Positions 38,419 through 49,557 of a DNA stretch of 64,000 nucleotides are shown here, in pieces; the first letter of the stretch is position 1, and each line of letters starts with the position of its first letter. The notes under the pieces are model-generated. The model ran no database searches. It worked only from the letters and a program-made list of their open reading frames with translations, and was not told the origin of the DNA. The stretch comes from Paraphaeosphaeria minitans. Its lineage: Eukaryota; Ascomycota; Dothideomycetes; Pleosporales; Didymosphaeriaceae. The stretch lies in NCBI GenBank assembly GCA_015832175.1, contig WJXW01000004.1, positions 3,906,001 to 3,970,000 on the forward strand, written 5' to 3'. A program made the position numbers and the translations under genes.

Positions 38419-39416
38419 GATGCTAGCCGCGGCAGACTTCGTTTACGGCACGATTCCGCTCGCCAAAAAAGACAAATACGGGGAGACAACTGCACCGGCA
38501 TGCACTGCTTGGTGAGGTGGGAGAGGACAGGTTGCCGCGTTGTTGTATGCTGAATTGGTGAGCTATGTAACGGTCCCTCTACCTACCGTACCGTACGTAC
38601 GTAGCTTTGCGGAGTAGAAGGCGGGCCTCGGTACCGCGGCTTCCACTTCCATGACGATTACTGACTCGCGATCGCCAACAACAAAACAACATTCCCAAGC
38701 TTCCGCTTTCCTTCGCATGACCTAAGGATGTGCACGAGCTGTATTGATCGCTTGTCCATCGTCGAGTTCTCTGAGCATTGATCAACGCAAATGTCGTACG
38801 ATTTCATCTGTAATCGCTCTCTTGCCAATTCCATAGTACCGGCAGCATACCTTGTAGGTAGGCGCATCGATAGTCTACTATTTACCGGCGTAACATGCAG
38901 GCAACCGGTATTATATGGACCGGGTTCCCCTAGTCTGTCAGCCGTACATTTCGTCTATAAACCCGGCGACTTGGTAGTTCCAGAGATGCCGTGATTACTT
39001 GTCTAGCGATGTGGCTTGCACATGTTCCAGAAGGACAGGGTAATATGCTCGGTAGGCTGGGTGCACTTCCGACAGCATTGACAGACGCGGAATTTTGTGC
39101 CAACGGCGGGGATTTACAACCGTGCCTCACTGACTCTGCAGCATGCAGCATAACGATGTTTTGGGGACAAGACGTGGTGCAACACAAGACGTGTGGCAAG
39201 GGTAACATGTGTGATAGTTACCGAGCATACATTACTCAACACAAAGCATGTGCTCGGCTGTGAGCCTGCAGTCGCCAATTTGCAGACTCGGTACTTGATG
39301 GTATCATGTTATTAGAGGGGGAAGAGAGGCACGGGTGTTCCATCTGGACGCTGAAGCGGCGTCGGTCCGCAATTTTAGGCCAATGCAGACTTCCAAGAGC
39401 GAAAGAGACATGCTGA
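38419..39416. other. Intergenic 1 kb
   Basis: Upstream of the epoxide hydrolase and downstream of the pinin-like gene stop. Contains TACCTACC and an alternating CGTACGTACGTA run at 38580-38602. No gene supported. Confidence 0.5.
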
Positions 39417-40474
39417 CTAGTACATGACCGTGTCCTCCGCGGCTTCGACGACCTCTTCTCCATGATCATCCATGGCTTCCTTGTATGTGTCGTCACTGGA
39501 TCGTTCGTGGCCAGTAGTAGAGTCTTGCTCAAGAGAGGTCACTCCGTCCGCGCGCGTTTGTTCATGATCATCCTTCTGTTCCGGGTTTCTGGACGTTTCG
39601 CAGCCGTCAGTAGGGTGACCATTGGTTGCGGCAGGCTCTGCGGGCGCCTTTTCACTATACTCCCTACCGGAACGAGTGTCTTCTGCATCGCCATCCATAT
39701 GCACGTCGTGGTTCGCGTCCCGCTCCCGTGCGGCATACCGCCGTTGCTTAGCCTCGAAGTCCTCGCGCTCTCGACGAATAGTGTCGTGTGCTCCGGCAAT
39801 CTGGTCGCGAATGCGGTCATCCTCTTCAGGTGTGGTCTCCCAGGGCTTGTAATACTGCCAATAACGTCAGCACTGCGAATCTGTCTAACGCCACACAAGG
39901 ACGCAAGCAAAGGACAGGCGACTCACTAGTCGTGGCTCGGTTCTGGTCTGGAGGAAGTGCGCCATGGCAAGCAGGTTGTCGTGCCGAATAGATAGCTGCA
40001 TGTTCAATCAGCTTCGTAGGGCTGCAATTGACGAAACGTTTCTACCGAGTTCTTCTCAAAGTGCCTGTGCTCTCTCCAGCGCTGCGCTTTGCGCTTGGCC
40101 TGGCGCTCCTGCTTCCTATGTTCGCTCTCTACATCCTCTAGATTGCGTTGTGCCCGTTGTCTCCTCTCGATTTCGAGTCGACGTTTCTGTCCTGCGGAAG
40201 CAGAGTTCTGTGAGAGAGCACCCAGGGCCGCGCCGAAGAGTCGCCGCTCGCGTCCACGCTCTCGGCCCTTGGGTGCAACTGTAGCAGCCTTAGTGCTGGT
40301 TGTAGATTCCCGTCGATCGGTAGGCGAGTTATTGCCGTTCAGTCGCGCTCGCTTCGCATCTTGCTCGTATATGGAGGATTGTCGCCTTTTGGTACCGGCC
40401 GGAGAGGCTACCGTGGGCGGTGGGGATTCGACATCCTGATCAGGCAACACCACGGCCGATGCAATGCCGTCCAT
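39417..40474 (-). CDS. Pinin/SDK/memA domain protein
   Basis: Three exons on the minus strand, 40474-40046, 39995-39927 and 39854-39417, give 311 residues. I start at the ATG at 40474, since the in-frame codon two positions before it is GTG. The N-terminal 60 residues are low complexity. Then comes the family core: RRLFGAALGALSQN, a charged coiled coil (KRRLEIERRQRAQRNLEDVE), and LLAMAHFLQTRTEPRLYYKP WETTPEEDDRI across both introns. The tail is acidic and probably disordered. Pinin-type proteins associate with the spliceosome and exon junction complex in the nucleus. It diverges from the PHF5A/Rds3 splicing factor gene, which fits a shared role in splicing. Confidence 0.82.
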
Positions 40475-40833
40475 TGTCACAATAAACGAAGTCCAAAAGC
40501 GCGAGAATTGGAGGTTAAGACGCGCGGTAGCTCACTACATCGGAATGCTCAACATGGGAGGAGCTCCCGCACGGACCCCTATCGAAGTGTGGAGAAGAAG
40601 GCGCGGCGCGTCGCTGACTAACACGTGAACCGCGCCTTCTTCTCAAACGGTCTCTACATGGAATCTCTCTAAGCTTTCGACCAGTAACTTCCAAAACTGA
40701 CGCCGTACGCCCGCACCCGAACTACACGTTCACTCCGCGAAATTGAAAAAAAGGCAACACAGCCGAATCCCTCGCTCAGCGCGTCCGCTCGACCCGTCTA
40801 AATAGAAACCTCACCACACCACACCCCGCAACC
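40475..40833. promoter_or_regulatory. Divergent promoter, pinin-like and PHF5A genes
   Basis: 359 bp between two outward start codons of two splicing-related genes. An A-rich tract occurs near 40745. No TATA box recognised. Confidence 0.6.
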
Positions 40834-41160
40834 ATGTCCCGCCACCACCCCGATCTCGTTATGTGCCGCAAGCAAGCCGGCATCTCCATCGGACGCCTCT
40901 GCGACAAATGCGACGGCAAATGCCCCGTCTGCGACTCGTACGTGCGCCCGACCACCCTCGCCCACATCTGCGATGAGTGCTCCTTCGGCAACTACCAGAA
41001 CAAGTGTGTCGTCTGCGGCGGCGAGGGCATCTCCGACGCCTTCTATTGCTTCGAATGCACTCGCTTGGAGAAGGACAGGGACGGCTGCCCCAAAATTATA
41101 AATCTGGGCAGTAGTAGGACGGATCTGTTCTACCAGAAGAAGAATTTTAGGAATCACTAG
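40834..41160 (+). CDS. rds3: SF3b complex subunit Rds3/PHF5A
   Basis: Single-exon gene of 108 residues, almost the usual family length of about 110. The sequence [20 protein letters not shown] and the following [32 protein letters not shown] and [19 protein letters not shown] hold the conserved cysteines that bind three zinc ions in a knotted fold. The C-terminal [13 protein letters not shown] is also conserved. This small protein sits in the SF3b core of U2 snRNP beside SF3B1 and helps form the branch-point adenosine pocket. It is one of the most conserved proteins in eukaryotes, so identification is secure. Confidence 0.97.
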   Translation: MSRHHPDLVMCRKQAGISIGRLCDKCDGKCPVCDSYVRPTTLAHICDECSFGNYQNKCVVCGGEGISDAFYCFECTRLEKDRDGCPKIINLGSSRTDLFYQKKNFRNH

Positions 41161-41774
41161 CGAGGGAAAAGTTGGGCTCGACATCACCAGATTTGGGGCT
41201 GGAGGTTCAAGTTTCGAAGTTTGAGACGATCGGCCTCGAATATTTGGGACGTTGGAATTCAGATCTGACAGCGAAGGGGAAATGGATACTGGCCGTATGT
41301 TGCCGCTGCAACAGACTGCTTGGGCATAAGCACTGCAGCGGAGTATACTAGGGCCAGCAGTCACGTTCCAGACAAATCTGGCAAGGCGTTTGGGAGCTCA
41401 GTATTGGTAATGCTCTCTTGCACATTCAGTGGCATTCCGCTAACGATCAAAGGCGCGGGAATACCCTATTTTGATTTGAATAAAGGTTGTAGGAATTAAA
41501 GGATATCTTGAGAGCTCGGGGTTCATCACCAGTGTGTGCTCATTCGTAGTCAGTGAAGAACATGAAGACAGGTGCTATGAATGTCAGATTCTCGCCAGGA
41601 CGACCATGTAAACCCAAAAATCCGCCATCCTGTGCCCGTCACATTCCTTTCATACTCATATACCAAGAGCCGCCCGAAATACCCAACGCCTGCCAATGAA
41701 CACCGCCCATATGCCGCCAAGTGAATGCTGAACCGAAGTTGACGAAGTATGAGAAGGACCAAATGAAGCGGCGA
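41161..41774. other. Intergenic, convergent 3' ends of PHF5A and ATG3
   Basis: No gene supported. Presumably both 3' UTRs. Confidence 0.55.
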
Positions 41775-42935
41775 CTATACGCCCATCGTAAAATCGTGCT
41801 CGATGCCCGGCGTTACGCTGTCAGGTGTCAGTACTTGTGCTCTTCGCTTAACCTTGCGACCACTGACCTTGCCATGAATTTGAGGAAGACCACGAGATAC
41901 TGATCGACGCGAATAGCGACCTCGTCCTCCTCGCCTTCGCTCAGGACCTCCCAGTCATCTCCCTTGTCTTTGCTGTCCTCGCCAGCTTTGCTCTTCGACT
42001 GCTCAGTAAGCTTCAGCAGCTTGGTGTCGTCCACGAGGCCTTCCATGCCGCTGTCGACTTTGCCGACATCTTTGCCTGCTTTGAGCTTTGCCAGCCGCAG
42101 CTTCAAGGCAGCATCTGCGCGGTCGAGCAGTACTTTCATGACCGAAGCATGTTTACAGGGGTGGACGGATGCTGTCTTCACCGCGTTCTCAAAGAAGGGG
42201 AAATCTTCGATCGTAACGGTCTTGTCCTTGTAGTCTCCAACGATGTCTTCCATCATCTCATGGGGATTCAGCGGTACCGAGGTTGAGCCGTATCCAGAGA
42301 GATACAGACGAGGTGTTCGGTAGTGGGCAGAGTAGCAGATGTAGAGCGTGTAGGTGCGCGCTGGTCTGTTGGTCGTTAGTCTCGTGCGTGATGAGTACGC
42401 AGAGCGTCGGAACTTACCCTGACGCGCCTGAACCGCCCTGAGGCTCCCTTATGATGGCCTCGTCATCATCATCCTCATCCTCCATGTCTGGGATATCGTC
42501 CTCATCGTCGGCCGCTCCCAGGTTCCCGCTTTCGTCCACGGTCTGCACGTCCCGCACCTTTGCTTCCTGGCTCGCGTTCATGCCACCGGTCCTCAGCCAG
42601 CCGTCGTCGTCAGCATCGCCAGCGGCGAAGCCGTCCCGTACCAACGTCTCGTCCTGACCGGCCTCTCCAGCGAAGTTGTCGTCGAGGCGGCGGTTGCAAG
42701 GCACGCCTCGAGTCACAAGGAACTGCTTTCCTTCAGGCAGATATGAGACGCGTTTCGAGGGAGAAGATGCATCGGCCCACTGCCATGACGGAAACTTGAA
42801 GACTAGGAAGTCGCCCGCGAGGACGAACTCCTCCGGTGTGATCTGTCCGGTTTCGCGAAAGGTGGATGTGTGGCTGATGGCGGCGGTTCGCTCCCGGAAC
42901 GTGTCGATGTACGAGCGCACAAAGTTGTAGGCCAT
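41775..42935 (-). CDS. atg3: Autophagy E2-like conjugating enzyme Atg3
   Basis: Three exons on the minus strand, 42935-42418, 42365-41868 and 41817-41775, give 352 residues. The N-terminus has the family block [19 protein letters not shown] and [10 protein letters not shown]. An acidic flexible region follows ([18 protein letters not shown]). The E2 core reads [20 protein letters not shown], and the catalytic cysteine is Cys243 in [11 protein letters not shown]. The last exon, only 43 nt, restores the conserved C-terminus [12 protein letters not shown]; reading through the intron would replace it with unrelated residues. Atg3 transfers Atg8 from Atg7 to phosphatidylethanolamine on the growing autophagosome. 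It diverges from a 2OG oxygenase across 377 bp. Confidence 0.95.
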
Positions 42936-43312
42936 GATGTTATGTAAATGTACGGGCTCGGTAAGTGAAGGCTAACAAGGTTGGGCGTTCGACTGTAAGG
43001 CGGAGTGATTGTACGGTGGTGGAGGCGATCATGATCATCAGCGCGGGGCGGCCAAGGCAGCGAGCAACGACCCCACGCCTCGGTCGCGCTTTCCTCACGA
43101 GCCACCACAGCCACTCACGGGACTTGGTACCTCCAGCACGTCATCTGCTCGACTGATTCAGTGATGGCATCTACAAACTTTGCAGCCATGCGGACACTCC
43201 CCGTGTGAATACCTCGACATGCGCTGTGACCCGGAGCGAAGTCATTCGTCACGGCCTTTTCTTCCTTCTTTTTTGCGTCACGAACGGACAATATTGGCGT
43301 CACGCAACCATC
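42936..43312. promoter_or_regulatory. Divergent promoter, ATG3 and 2OG oxygenase
   Basis: 377 bp between the two start codons. An in-frame upstream ATG at 43205 would extend the oxygenase by 36 residues of unlikely sequence; I prefer 43313. Confidence 0.6.
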
Positions 43313-44562
43313 ATGTCCGGGACGGCAGCCTTGCCCATCTTGGACCTCTCTCTGGCAAACAGTCCGCACCAGAAACAGCAACTGCTCGGGCAGCTTCATG
43401 ACGCCCTTTTCAACGTTGGGTTTCTCTACATCAAGAGCCACGGAGTTGCTCAAGAGAAGATCAAGGCTTTGACGTCGCTTCTCCCGGCTCTCTTCGACCA
43501 AACCAACGAGGCCAAGGCTTCGCTTTCCAAGCTGAACTCGCCGCATTTTCTAGGATACAGTGGTTTTGCAGAAGAAGCCACGCTTGGTCAGAGGGATCTC
43601 CGAGAGCAATTTGACTTTGCTACCGAGCTACCCGTTGTTTACGATCCCAAAGCTTCAACGTCGGATAAAAGCAAGGGGGAGGACTTCAGCAAACTTTACT
43701 ACCGGCTCCGTGGCCCCAACCAGTGGCCTGCCGAAGACAATGTTCCTGGATTCCGCAACGCATTCCTAGAGTTAGCAATTCGATTTCCGTTGGGCTTCGA
43801 TAATGGCGAAGCTGACTGGACTCAAGGTACCACGACGAATTGCAAGCGCTGTCGTATCGATTTGTGCACCTCATCGAGGAGGCCTTCGGTATACCAGTAG
43901 GAACATTCGATGCCTTTTTTCCGCGGTTAACGTCGGCGAACAATGCCGCGCATCCCCGTTACGTACCGCCACAGCATCGGATCAAATTAGTGAAGTATCC
44001 AGCGTCTCCCAGCGGCCTGGCTCGTGAAGAACAAGGTGTGGGCGCACACAAAGATAGCAGTGGCTGGTTGACCTTCCTCTATCAAGCCGGTGAAGAAGAG
44101 GGCCTGGAGGTACTCGATGCAAGTGGCAGCTGGATCCGGGCTCCGCCCATTGAAGGTACCTTCGTCGTCAATTTCGGAAACGCATTCGAGGCTGCTACGG
44201 AGGGAGCTGTCAAGGCGACTATTCACCGCGTCATAGTATGCACCGCTCAGGAGCATGTGTTGTCGTGCCCCACTGACTAATACCTCCAGACTGAAGGCCC
44301 GAGATTAAAGCCGAGATACTCTATACCCTTTTTCCAGGGCTTACCTCTAGATTTGACTGTAAAGGAAGTCCGACAATGCATTCCGGAACACGTTCGAACA
44401 CTTCGTCCGGTCTCGGAGAGACCGAATTCCCTAGTCTCCAGCTTCCTAGACTCGCGGTGGGAGAGCCTGGGCGAATCTCAACTGCGAAAGTGGATTAGAT
44501 CGCACGAGGACGTCGCAAAGAAATGGTACAGTAACGAAGTAATTTCGTACTACCTTCAATAA
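43313..44562 (+). CDS. 2-oxoglutarate/Fe(II)-dependent dioxygenase (isopenicillin N synthase-like)
   Basis: Three exons, 43313-43770, 43827-44235 and 44290-44562, give 379 residues. The N-terminal DIOX_N region starts LPILDLSLANS and includes GFLYIKSHGV. Iron ligands are His227 and Asp229 (AHKDSSGW) and His286 (ATIHRV). The 2-oxoglutarate anchor is Arg298-Tyr-Ser300 (PRYSIPFF). All four catalytic positions are therefore present. The start at 43313 gives MSGTAALPILDL, the usual beginning of this family. Substrates of related fungal proteins range from secondary metabolites to thymine; nothing in the neighbourhood points to one. The C-terminal 70 residues (WIRSHEDVAKKWY) continue beyond the fold, as in several fungal homologues. 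Confidence 0.9.
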
Positions 44563-46400
44563 TTGATAACTGTCGCAATGACCAATGTGTGGGTTGCGGC
44601 TCACAAGACAATTGCCTATTCGGCGCTCAATCAAGTACCCCTTCATGAGATCACTAGGAACTTAATGGCCCGCCTGATGGATTCTCATTTATACTCTCCC
44701 AATTTGGCATGCTAGACGCATGCTCAATACTTTAATGCTAGCGATGACATCGCACTAGACTCAATCCGAAAATATTCGCATATACAGTGCACCTCCAGTA
44801 TACGATTTGAGAGCGCACGAACAAGACAATGCAATAACACGTACCGGAAATATATGCCGCTCTGGTGTTTGTCAGAAGCACTGGAAAAATTGCAATCAGC
44901 CTTATTCATATGTCTGCAGCATTGCCGTACTAGTATGTGCAAGCGACGACGCATTTGCCCAATCGTTCAACGGTACTTTCTGCCTGTCTTACTCGAAATG
45001 CGAACAACCCACGAACCCTGCAGCTTCCCGGCGACTCTGTGGAGTGGAACATGCAGGATAGAAGGGTTTCCCCAGGCACATGCCTGTCGACTCTCCAGTA
45101 TCATAGGCGTTCACAGCATTCCAAACCTGCACAACGTCTAGACGACCATACCACTCCAGTGATGGATAGTTGTCACATACCAACACGTGCATATAATGGA
45201 CTTGTACTTTCCACACATGGAAGGCACATGCACTTCGATTGAGATCTCGGCTTTGCACATCACTCACATTACTTTCCTTATCCCACGGCAGAAATGGGGT
45301 CCTGAGATATCATCACGTATGTCTCACAGCTACTCGTTCTTTCCGTGTGTATTTTACCGCACGAGCCTCACTACAGCTGCGCACTTCCTTAAGCCTCGAC
45401 AATCCAGCAATGAATTCAGTGCTTTGCAAATGCAGCGTGATTGCAGGCTACACGGTATCACTGCGAATTGATGCTGTACTACACGTTGTGTCTGAGCGAC
45501 GGATCTTGTTCGGCCTCGCGGTACGCACACAGGTACGCCGTACCACAGCAAATAGCTGACAGGTTACTCGACGGTAGAAGGTTCATACTATGATCGGCTC
45601 TGATTCCACTTACTCCTCAATGCTTTATGCGCGCTACGCATCAACCTTCTGCGTCTGTTAGTTGCAGCATCACCTTTTGGGAAATCGCTGCAGGGCCTTT
45701 CTGCGCTCGTCACTCCATGGTCGGTATTCTGGGCTTATTATACTGCGCTTAGCGTTTAGCGTACATCAGTATGATATCCTTAGTCACTGGCTCTTCCTGG
45801 ATATGCACCGATACCTTTTTGGTAGTCTATAGAGAAGATGCATCGCAGACTCTGTTCTATGTCACGATGTTTAAATACTACGGCTGTCTCCCTTGCTCCA
45901 TGCCATGACCAACTTCTCCACCTATAAGTCGTTGTTCCTCCAGTCAAGAAGAAGACCATTCCTCAGGCTCACCGAAAGGTTTTGAAGTCTTCCAAGAGTC
46001 CAGATACTTCCCTACCTCCTTCCCACTATTGATTCAATCTACTTACTGCTACGATTCCCTGTTTAGCTTATCGGCTTCACGATCAACTAACCGTCCAACA
46101 CACTCTACTCCTCCACCACCGAGACCAACCTCCAAACCCACCGCATCACCTCGCAGCACCCAGTCCAGAACTCTTCCGAGTCCTCTCGCTGCCATGTCCC
46201 GCCCCACAACGACCACCTCGGACCCGTCCCAGCCCCGAGACGGCGGCCACACCGCCGCCAACCCCCCACAAAGCGTTCGTCCCCCCCCCCCACCCCCGCC
46301 CCCTCCACATCGCTCCTCTGCCACTGTCGAGGCTAAGTAACACTACCAGCATAGGCCCGATCAAGCATGTACGGGACGGGCGGCTGATAAGGCCCCAGTG

Positions 46401-46476
46401 GTGAGTTCCGACCTCTCTTGGATTCGAATCGGAGGGCAAAAAATCCATGTGAATGCTGATGCTAACGCCGTGGTAG
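46401..46476 (+). other. Candidate intron of an unidentified transcript
   Basis: GTGAGT at 46401, a TGCTAAC branch-point match, and GGTAG at the 3' end make a 76-nt intron of canonical fungal form. The flanking frames are open for only about 20 codons upstream (after a stop at 46338) and 33 codons downstream, so the gene structure is not resolved. It could belong to a non-coding or leader exon. Another GCTAAG...ACCAG acceptor-like string ends at 46350. Confidence 0.35.
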
Positions 46477-46718
46477 TCGCCGGCGATGGCGAGATGGCTG
46501 TGCGAGAGTGGGAGGGAGGGACATTGGAATGGGGAGGCGAGGGGAACAAGCGGCGTACGGGCCGTGAGGTAAAGTTTTGAATCCTTTGCGTTCGTATGAT
46601 CGGGGCCCTATGGATGCTGGCTACCTAGATCCCTTCTCGCGGAGCATGAGCGGTATCCATGTATTTTTTGTTCATCGCCCGTTTTCTTGTTCTATTGCAT
46701 CATCGTGAGCGCTTGTGC

Positions 46719-47035
46719 CAGCACTGGATGGGCGGTATTTGATATCTTTTCGTTGGGCAACATTCTTTTTGTTTATTATGTTTGATTGGCTGTTATATCA
46801 GCATGGGTGGTATATGTAGTCTCTCGGTCGTCTGGAAGGTGCCCTGTATCTTCGTTGTTGTCGGCTGGTATACCTTGATCGCAGCACGGGTGGTACCCGA
46901 TGTCTATCCAGTCGGATGTCTTCCCTTTAACATGTTATTTTCGGCCTTGATGCTTTAACAAGGACATGTGCTATATGGTGGCTGTGGTTGGAAGCATTTT
47001 CTGCTTTATGTATTTTAACAGGTACGGGTAGTATA
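46719..47035 (+). repeat. Degenerate spaced repeat around GGGTGGTAT
   Basis: Similar strings CAGCACTGGATGGGCGGTAT (from about 46719), CAGCATGGGTGGTATATGTA (about 46800) and CAGCACGGGTGGTACCCGAT (about 46878) recur at roughly 80-base spacing; a weaker copy, GGTACGGGTAGTATACCC, is near 47021. Intervening DNA is T-rich and not obviously repeated. Confidence 0.5.
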
Positions 47036-47423
47036 CCCTTTGTATTTTGCACACTGTTATTACTGGCTTTCTATTCTTCTCGGGTGCGCGCATGATCTGG
47101 TACTCATTTTGCCACCTAGATATTGTCCCGTTATCGGCGATGCCGAGGAGTGTTACACGAGTAATCTGGGGTAATCTGGGGGAACGTACTGTTTCCAATC
47201 GTGTGTTCGGGAGGGGGTATTCGTACCAACACTTGTCTTCTTTCTTTCCTCCTTCCCTGAAAAAGTCGGATCCAAGAAGCATTCATGCTTTGCTACAATT
47301 CTACAATGTTTCGAAAACATCAACATCAGCCAGCGCCCATCCATCGATACAAATCCAATCCCTCCCACTCCACTTACTCCCCCTTCACCCTTCCTCCCCC
47401 ACATTCTCATACATACTATGCCG

Positions 47424-47694
47424 TTACGCCCCCCATAACCTCTGCTGCTTCGTAAACCCACTAATCAGCAGAACTCCAGGCCGCTCCTCCCGAACCGCTG
47501 CAAGCGCAGCTTCGTACGGCAGGTTGAGCGCGCGCATCACATACGCCGTCACTGCCACGCCGCTCCGCGACTGTTTCTGCACGCAGTGCACCAGCACATT
47601 GGCGTTGTGCTTCTCCGGTCCTGCTGGTCCGGGGGGCGAGGTCGAGAATAGCCTCTAGTACGAGCGAAGAACTGGGGAACAGACTGGATGTCAT
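47424..47694 (-). pseudogene. Dual-specificity protein phosphatase relic (frame-disrupted)
   Basis: The minus strand encodes ANVLVHCVQKQSRSGVAV, which has the CX5R active-site loop HC-x5-RS of dual-specificity phosphatases, followed by TAYVMRALNLPYEAALAAVR and EERPG, the usual helix after the loop. A stop follows at 47424. Upstream, the plausible continuation SSSLVLEAILDLAP lies in another frame; the frames meet at a run of six G (plus strand 47631-47636). In the loop's own frame a stop occurs about 50 bases further upstream. Either a one-base indel broke the gene, or an unrecognised intron ends at a CTAG just before AGGCTATTC. Further upstream (to about 47890) weakly similar sequence continues in yet another frame, which favours a relic. 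Confidence 0.6.
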
Positions 47695-47894
47695 GACACG
47701 GGCTCGAAGAGTAGTGGGGATAATCGTGATTCGTAGAGAATGCCTTGCGGACAGGAAAGGAGTCGCTCGCGATGGAACAATCTTCGCCCATCGTCTTCTT
47801 TGCGGAACGCATACATCGGAAAATTACGAATCAACATCTGGTGCGCAATTTGGACTTCAGGCGAATGCAAAATAATCGCAATTCCTAGAACGCG

Positions 47895-48208
47895 GAATTA
47901 GCACACTGGTCACAGAAGTGCATTCGGAGCTCCCCCAGCACCGCGGCACCACAAAATTTCGCCATTTTCAATTTCCATTCAGAGCCTATCATACACCATG
48001 CCAAATGCTACGGAGACACGACTCCAGCTCCCCGCCCGCATACAAAAATCATGATATTCCGAGTCCAATTTATCTCGGCAGTTTTGGGTTCGCCAGTAGC
48101 CGCCGGAGAGGGAGAAGTGGATGTGGCGGGTCAAAAAGATGGTGTCGCTGCAGCAGAGCGCCGACCAATATAGAACGTGTAGTTGTGATCGTGGAGAAGA
48201 TGGGGTGT
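47895..48208. other. Short intergenic region
   Basis: Between the phosphatase relic and the SEC61 beta stop. Nothing recognised. Confidence 0.5.
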
Positions 48209-48986
48209 TTATGCGGAGAATTTGCGCATGACCTTGGCGATGACTGTGCGGATTTATCAGAAGCGGAGTGATTGTTGAGATTAGTGGACGTACCATGGAG
48301 AGCGACAACGGAGAAGATGAACACAACGGACAGGGTCATGACCACGACGGGGTCGACCTTGAGCCCGGGAGACTCATCGGTGTACAGTCCTGTACCACAA
48401 AGTTAGTTGTGTCAACTTGAAGATAATGTTGCCTCGGTCGCCCCTCCTCCGCTGTCCACAACCGTCCTGTGGCCGAAATTCGTTCGCACCAAATCATACA
48501 AGCGTTGGATATGTTCACTTACTCAGCATCGTGCTGGAGCTTCCTCCTGCGCCAGCCGCCCGTGTGCTGCTAGGCCTCTGGTTCGCCGACTTCTCCGCGC
48601 GGTCTGCAGCCGCCTTCCGCCTCATCACAGTCGCGGGGCCACCCGGAGGCTTAGGAGACGAAGGCCGCGCGGTGGTGGAGCCAGCCGCATTGTTGACGGG
48701 GGAGGTCGGTCGTGGAGAAGACTGTGGCCATCTGTCAGCTCTGTTTTGCCGGGAAGCTCGCGAAGTGTGAGCGGCCATGGCGCGAGATGTCGGTGGCAGG
48801 AGCTTCGACTTCGTACACAGCGCGGCAATGGGAACAAGCACGCGTAGCCAGCAGTATGATAGGAGCGCGTTCCTGCTATCTGCGCAATGTCTTCGTAGAG
48901 GCGCACGCATGGCCGCCATCGCATGCCCACCAGCTTCTCGCTTTCCAGGCCGGCCACAAGCGTTCCAAATTGTTCTCACTCACCAT
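48209..48986 (-). CDS. sbh1: Protein translocation complex subunit Sec61 beta (Sbh1-like)
   Basis: Four exons on the minus strand, 48986-48984, 48721-48523, 48389-48294 and 48243-48209, give 110 residues. The first exon is the start codon alone: ATG is followed at once by GTGAGT, and a 262-nt intron ends CCACAG. The product then reads MSSPRPTSPVNNAAGSTTAR. Family markers are PPGGPATVMRRKAAADRA, the GGSSSTMLRLYTDESPGLKV linker, and one C-terminal membrane helix DPVVVMTLSVVFIFSVVALH, ending VIAKVMRKFSA. This tail-anchored subunit of the ER Sec61 translocon contacts the signal recognition particle receptor and exocyst. The other introns are 133 and 50 nt. The identity is secure. The one-codon first exon is inferred from phase and lack of another in-frame ATG before PRPTSP. 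Confidence 0.92.
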
Positions 48987-49557
48987 GATTGATCCTTGCG
49001 TGATATACCGTCGAAGAAAACCGAGCCGCTGAAACGAGAGGTGCAAGGGCGATAGTGGGAGAATTGGCGTGGGCGGAGGTGATGGTCCAAAGTGCTCAGA
49101 GGCCACCTAGAACATTGGAAGGTCCGCTGGGGTTGGTCAGGGTTAGCGTGACCGGCGCTCGCTAATGGGGGAAGGAGCCGAGCCGCACGGTCCTGTCACG
49201 TGTCGTCTCTCCCCACGCCCGTGTATAGCAACTAGCTTCGAGCCTAGGCAAAGTCAACGCTTGCAACTGACACTGGACTCGTCTTGATCTTTGCCAGTTT
49301 ACCGGCGAGAACAACAGTTGGGAAGACCGAAAGGATTGCCCAAGTTAGATGTCGTGATGCCACGGCCTGATGCGATGTTTACCTACCTACAATGTTCGTT
49401 CAGAGGGCAACCTTGTTCACTCACAACGTGTACAATCGACTTCGTTATGTTCTCTCTTCTCTGAATACGAGCCCCGCAAGGTCTATCATGTCCCATATAT
49501 AAGTCACCTCAAGGTCACTTTAGTAAACACGACCATAGCGTTGGGTGTTCTGGTAAC
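48987..49557. other. Intergenic, promoter of SEC61 beta and of the orphan gene
   Basis: Divergent starts 571 bp apart. Contains an ACCTACCTAC string near 49381. No gene supported. Confidence 0.5.

Larger units (their letters stand above)
44563..47423. other. Gene-poor 2.9 kb with one possible spliced transcript
   Basis: No gene with a recognised product. Around 46198-46580 there is a proline-rich frame, followed by a very good intron candidate (listed separately). From 46720 to 47040 the DNA is T-rich on the plus strand and contains spaced near-repeats. The rest shows nothing. Confidence 0.5.
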
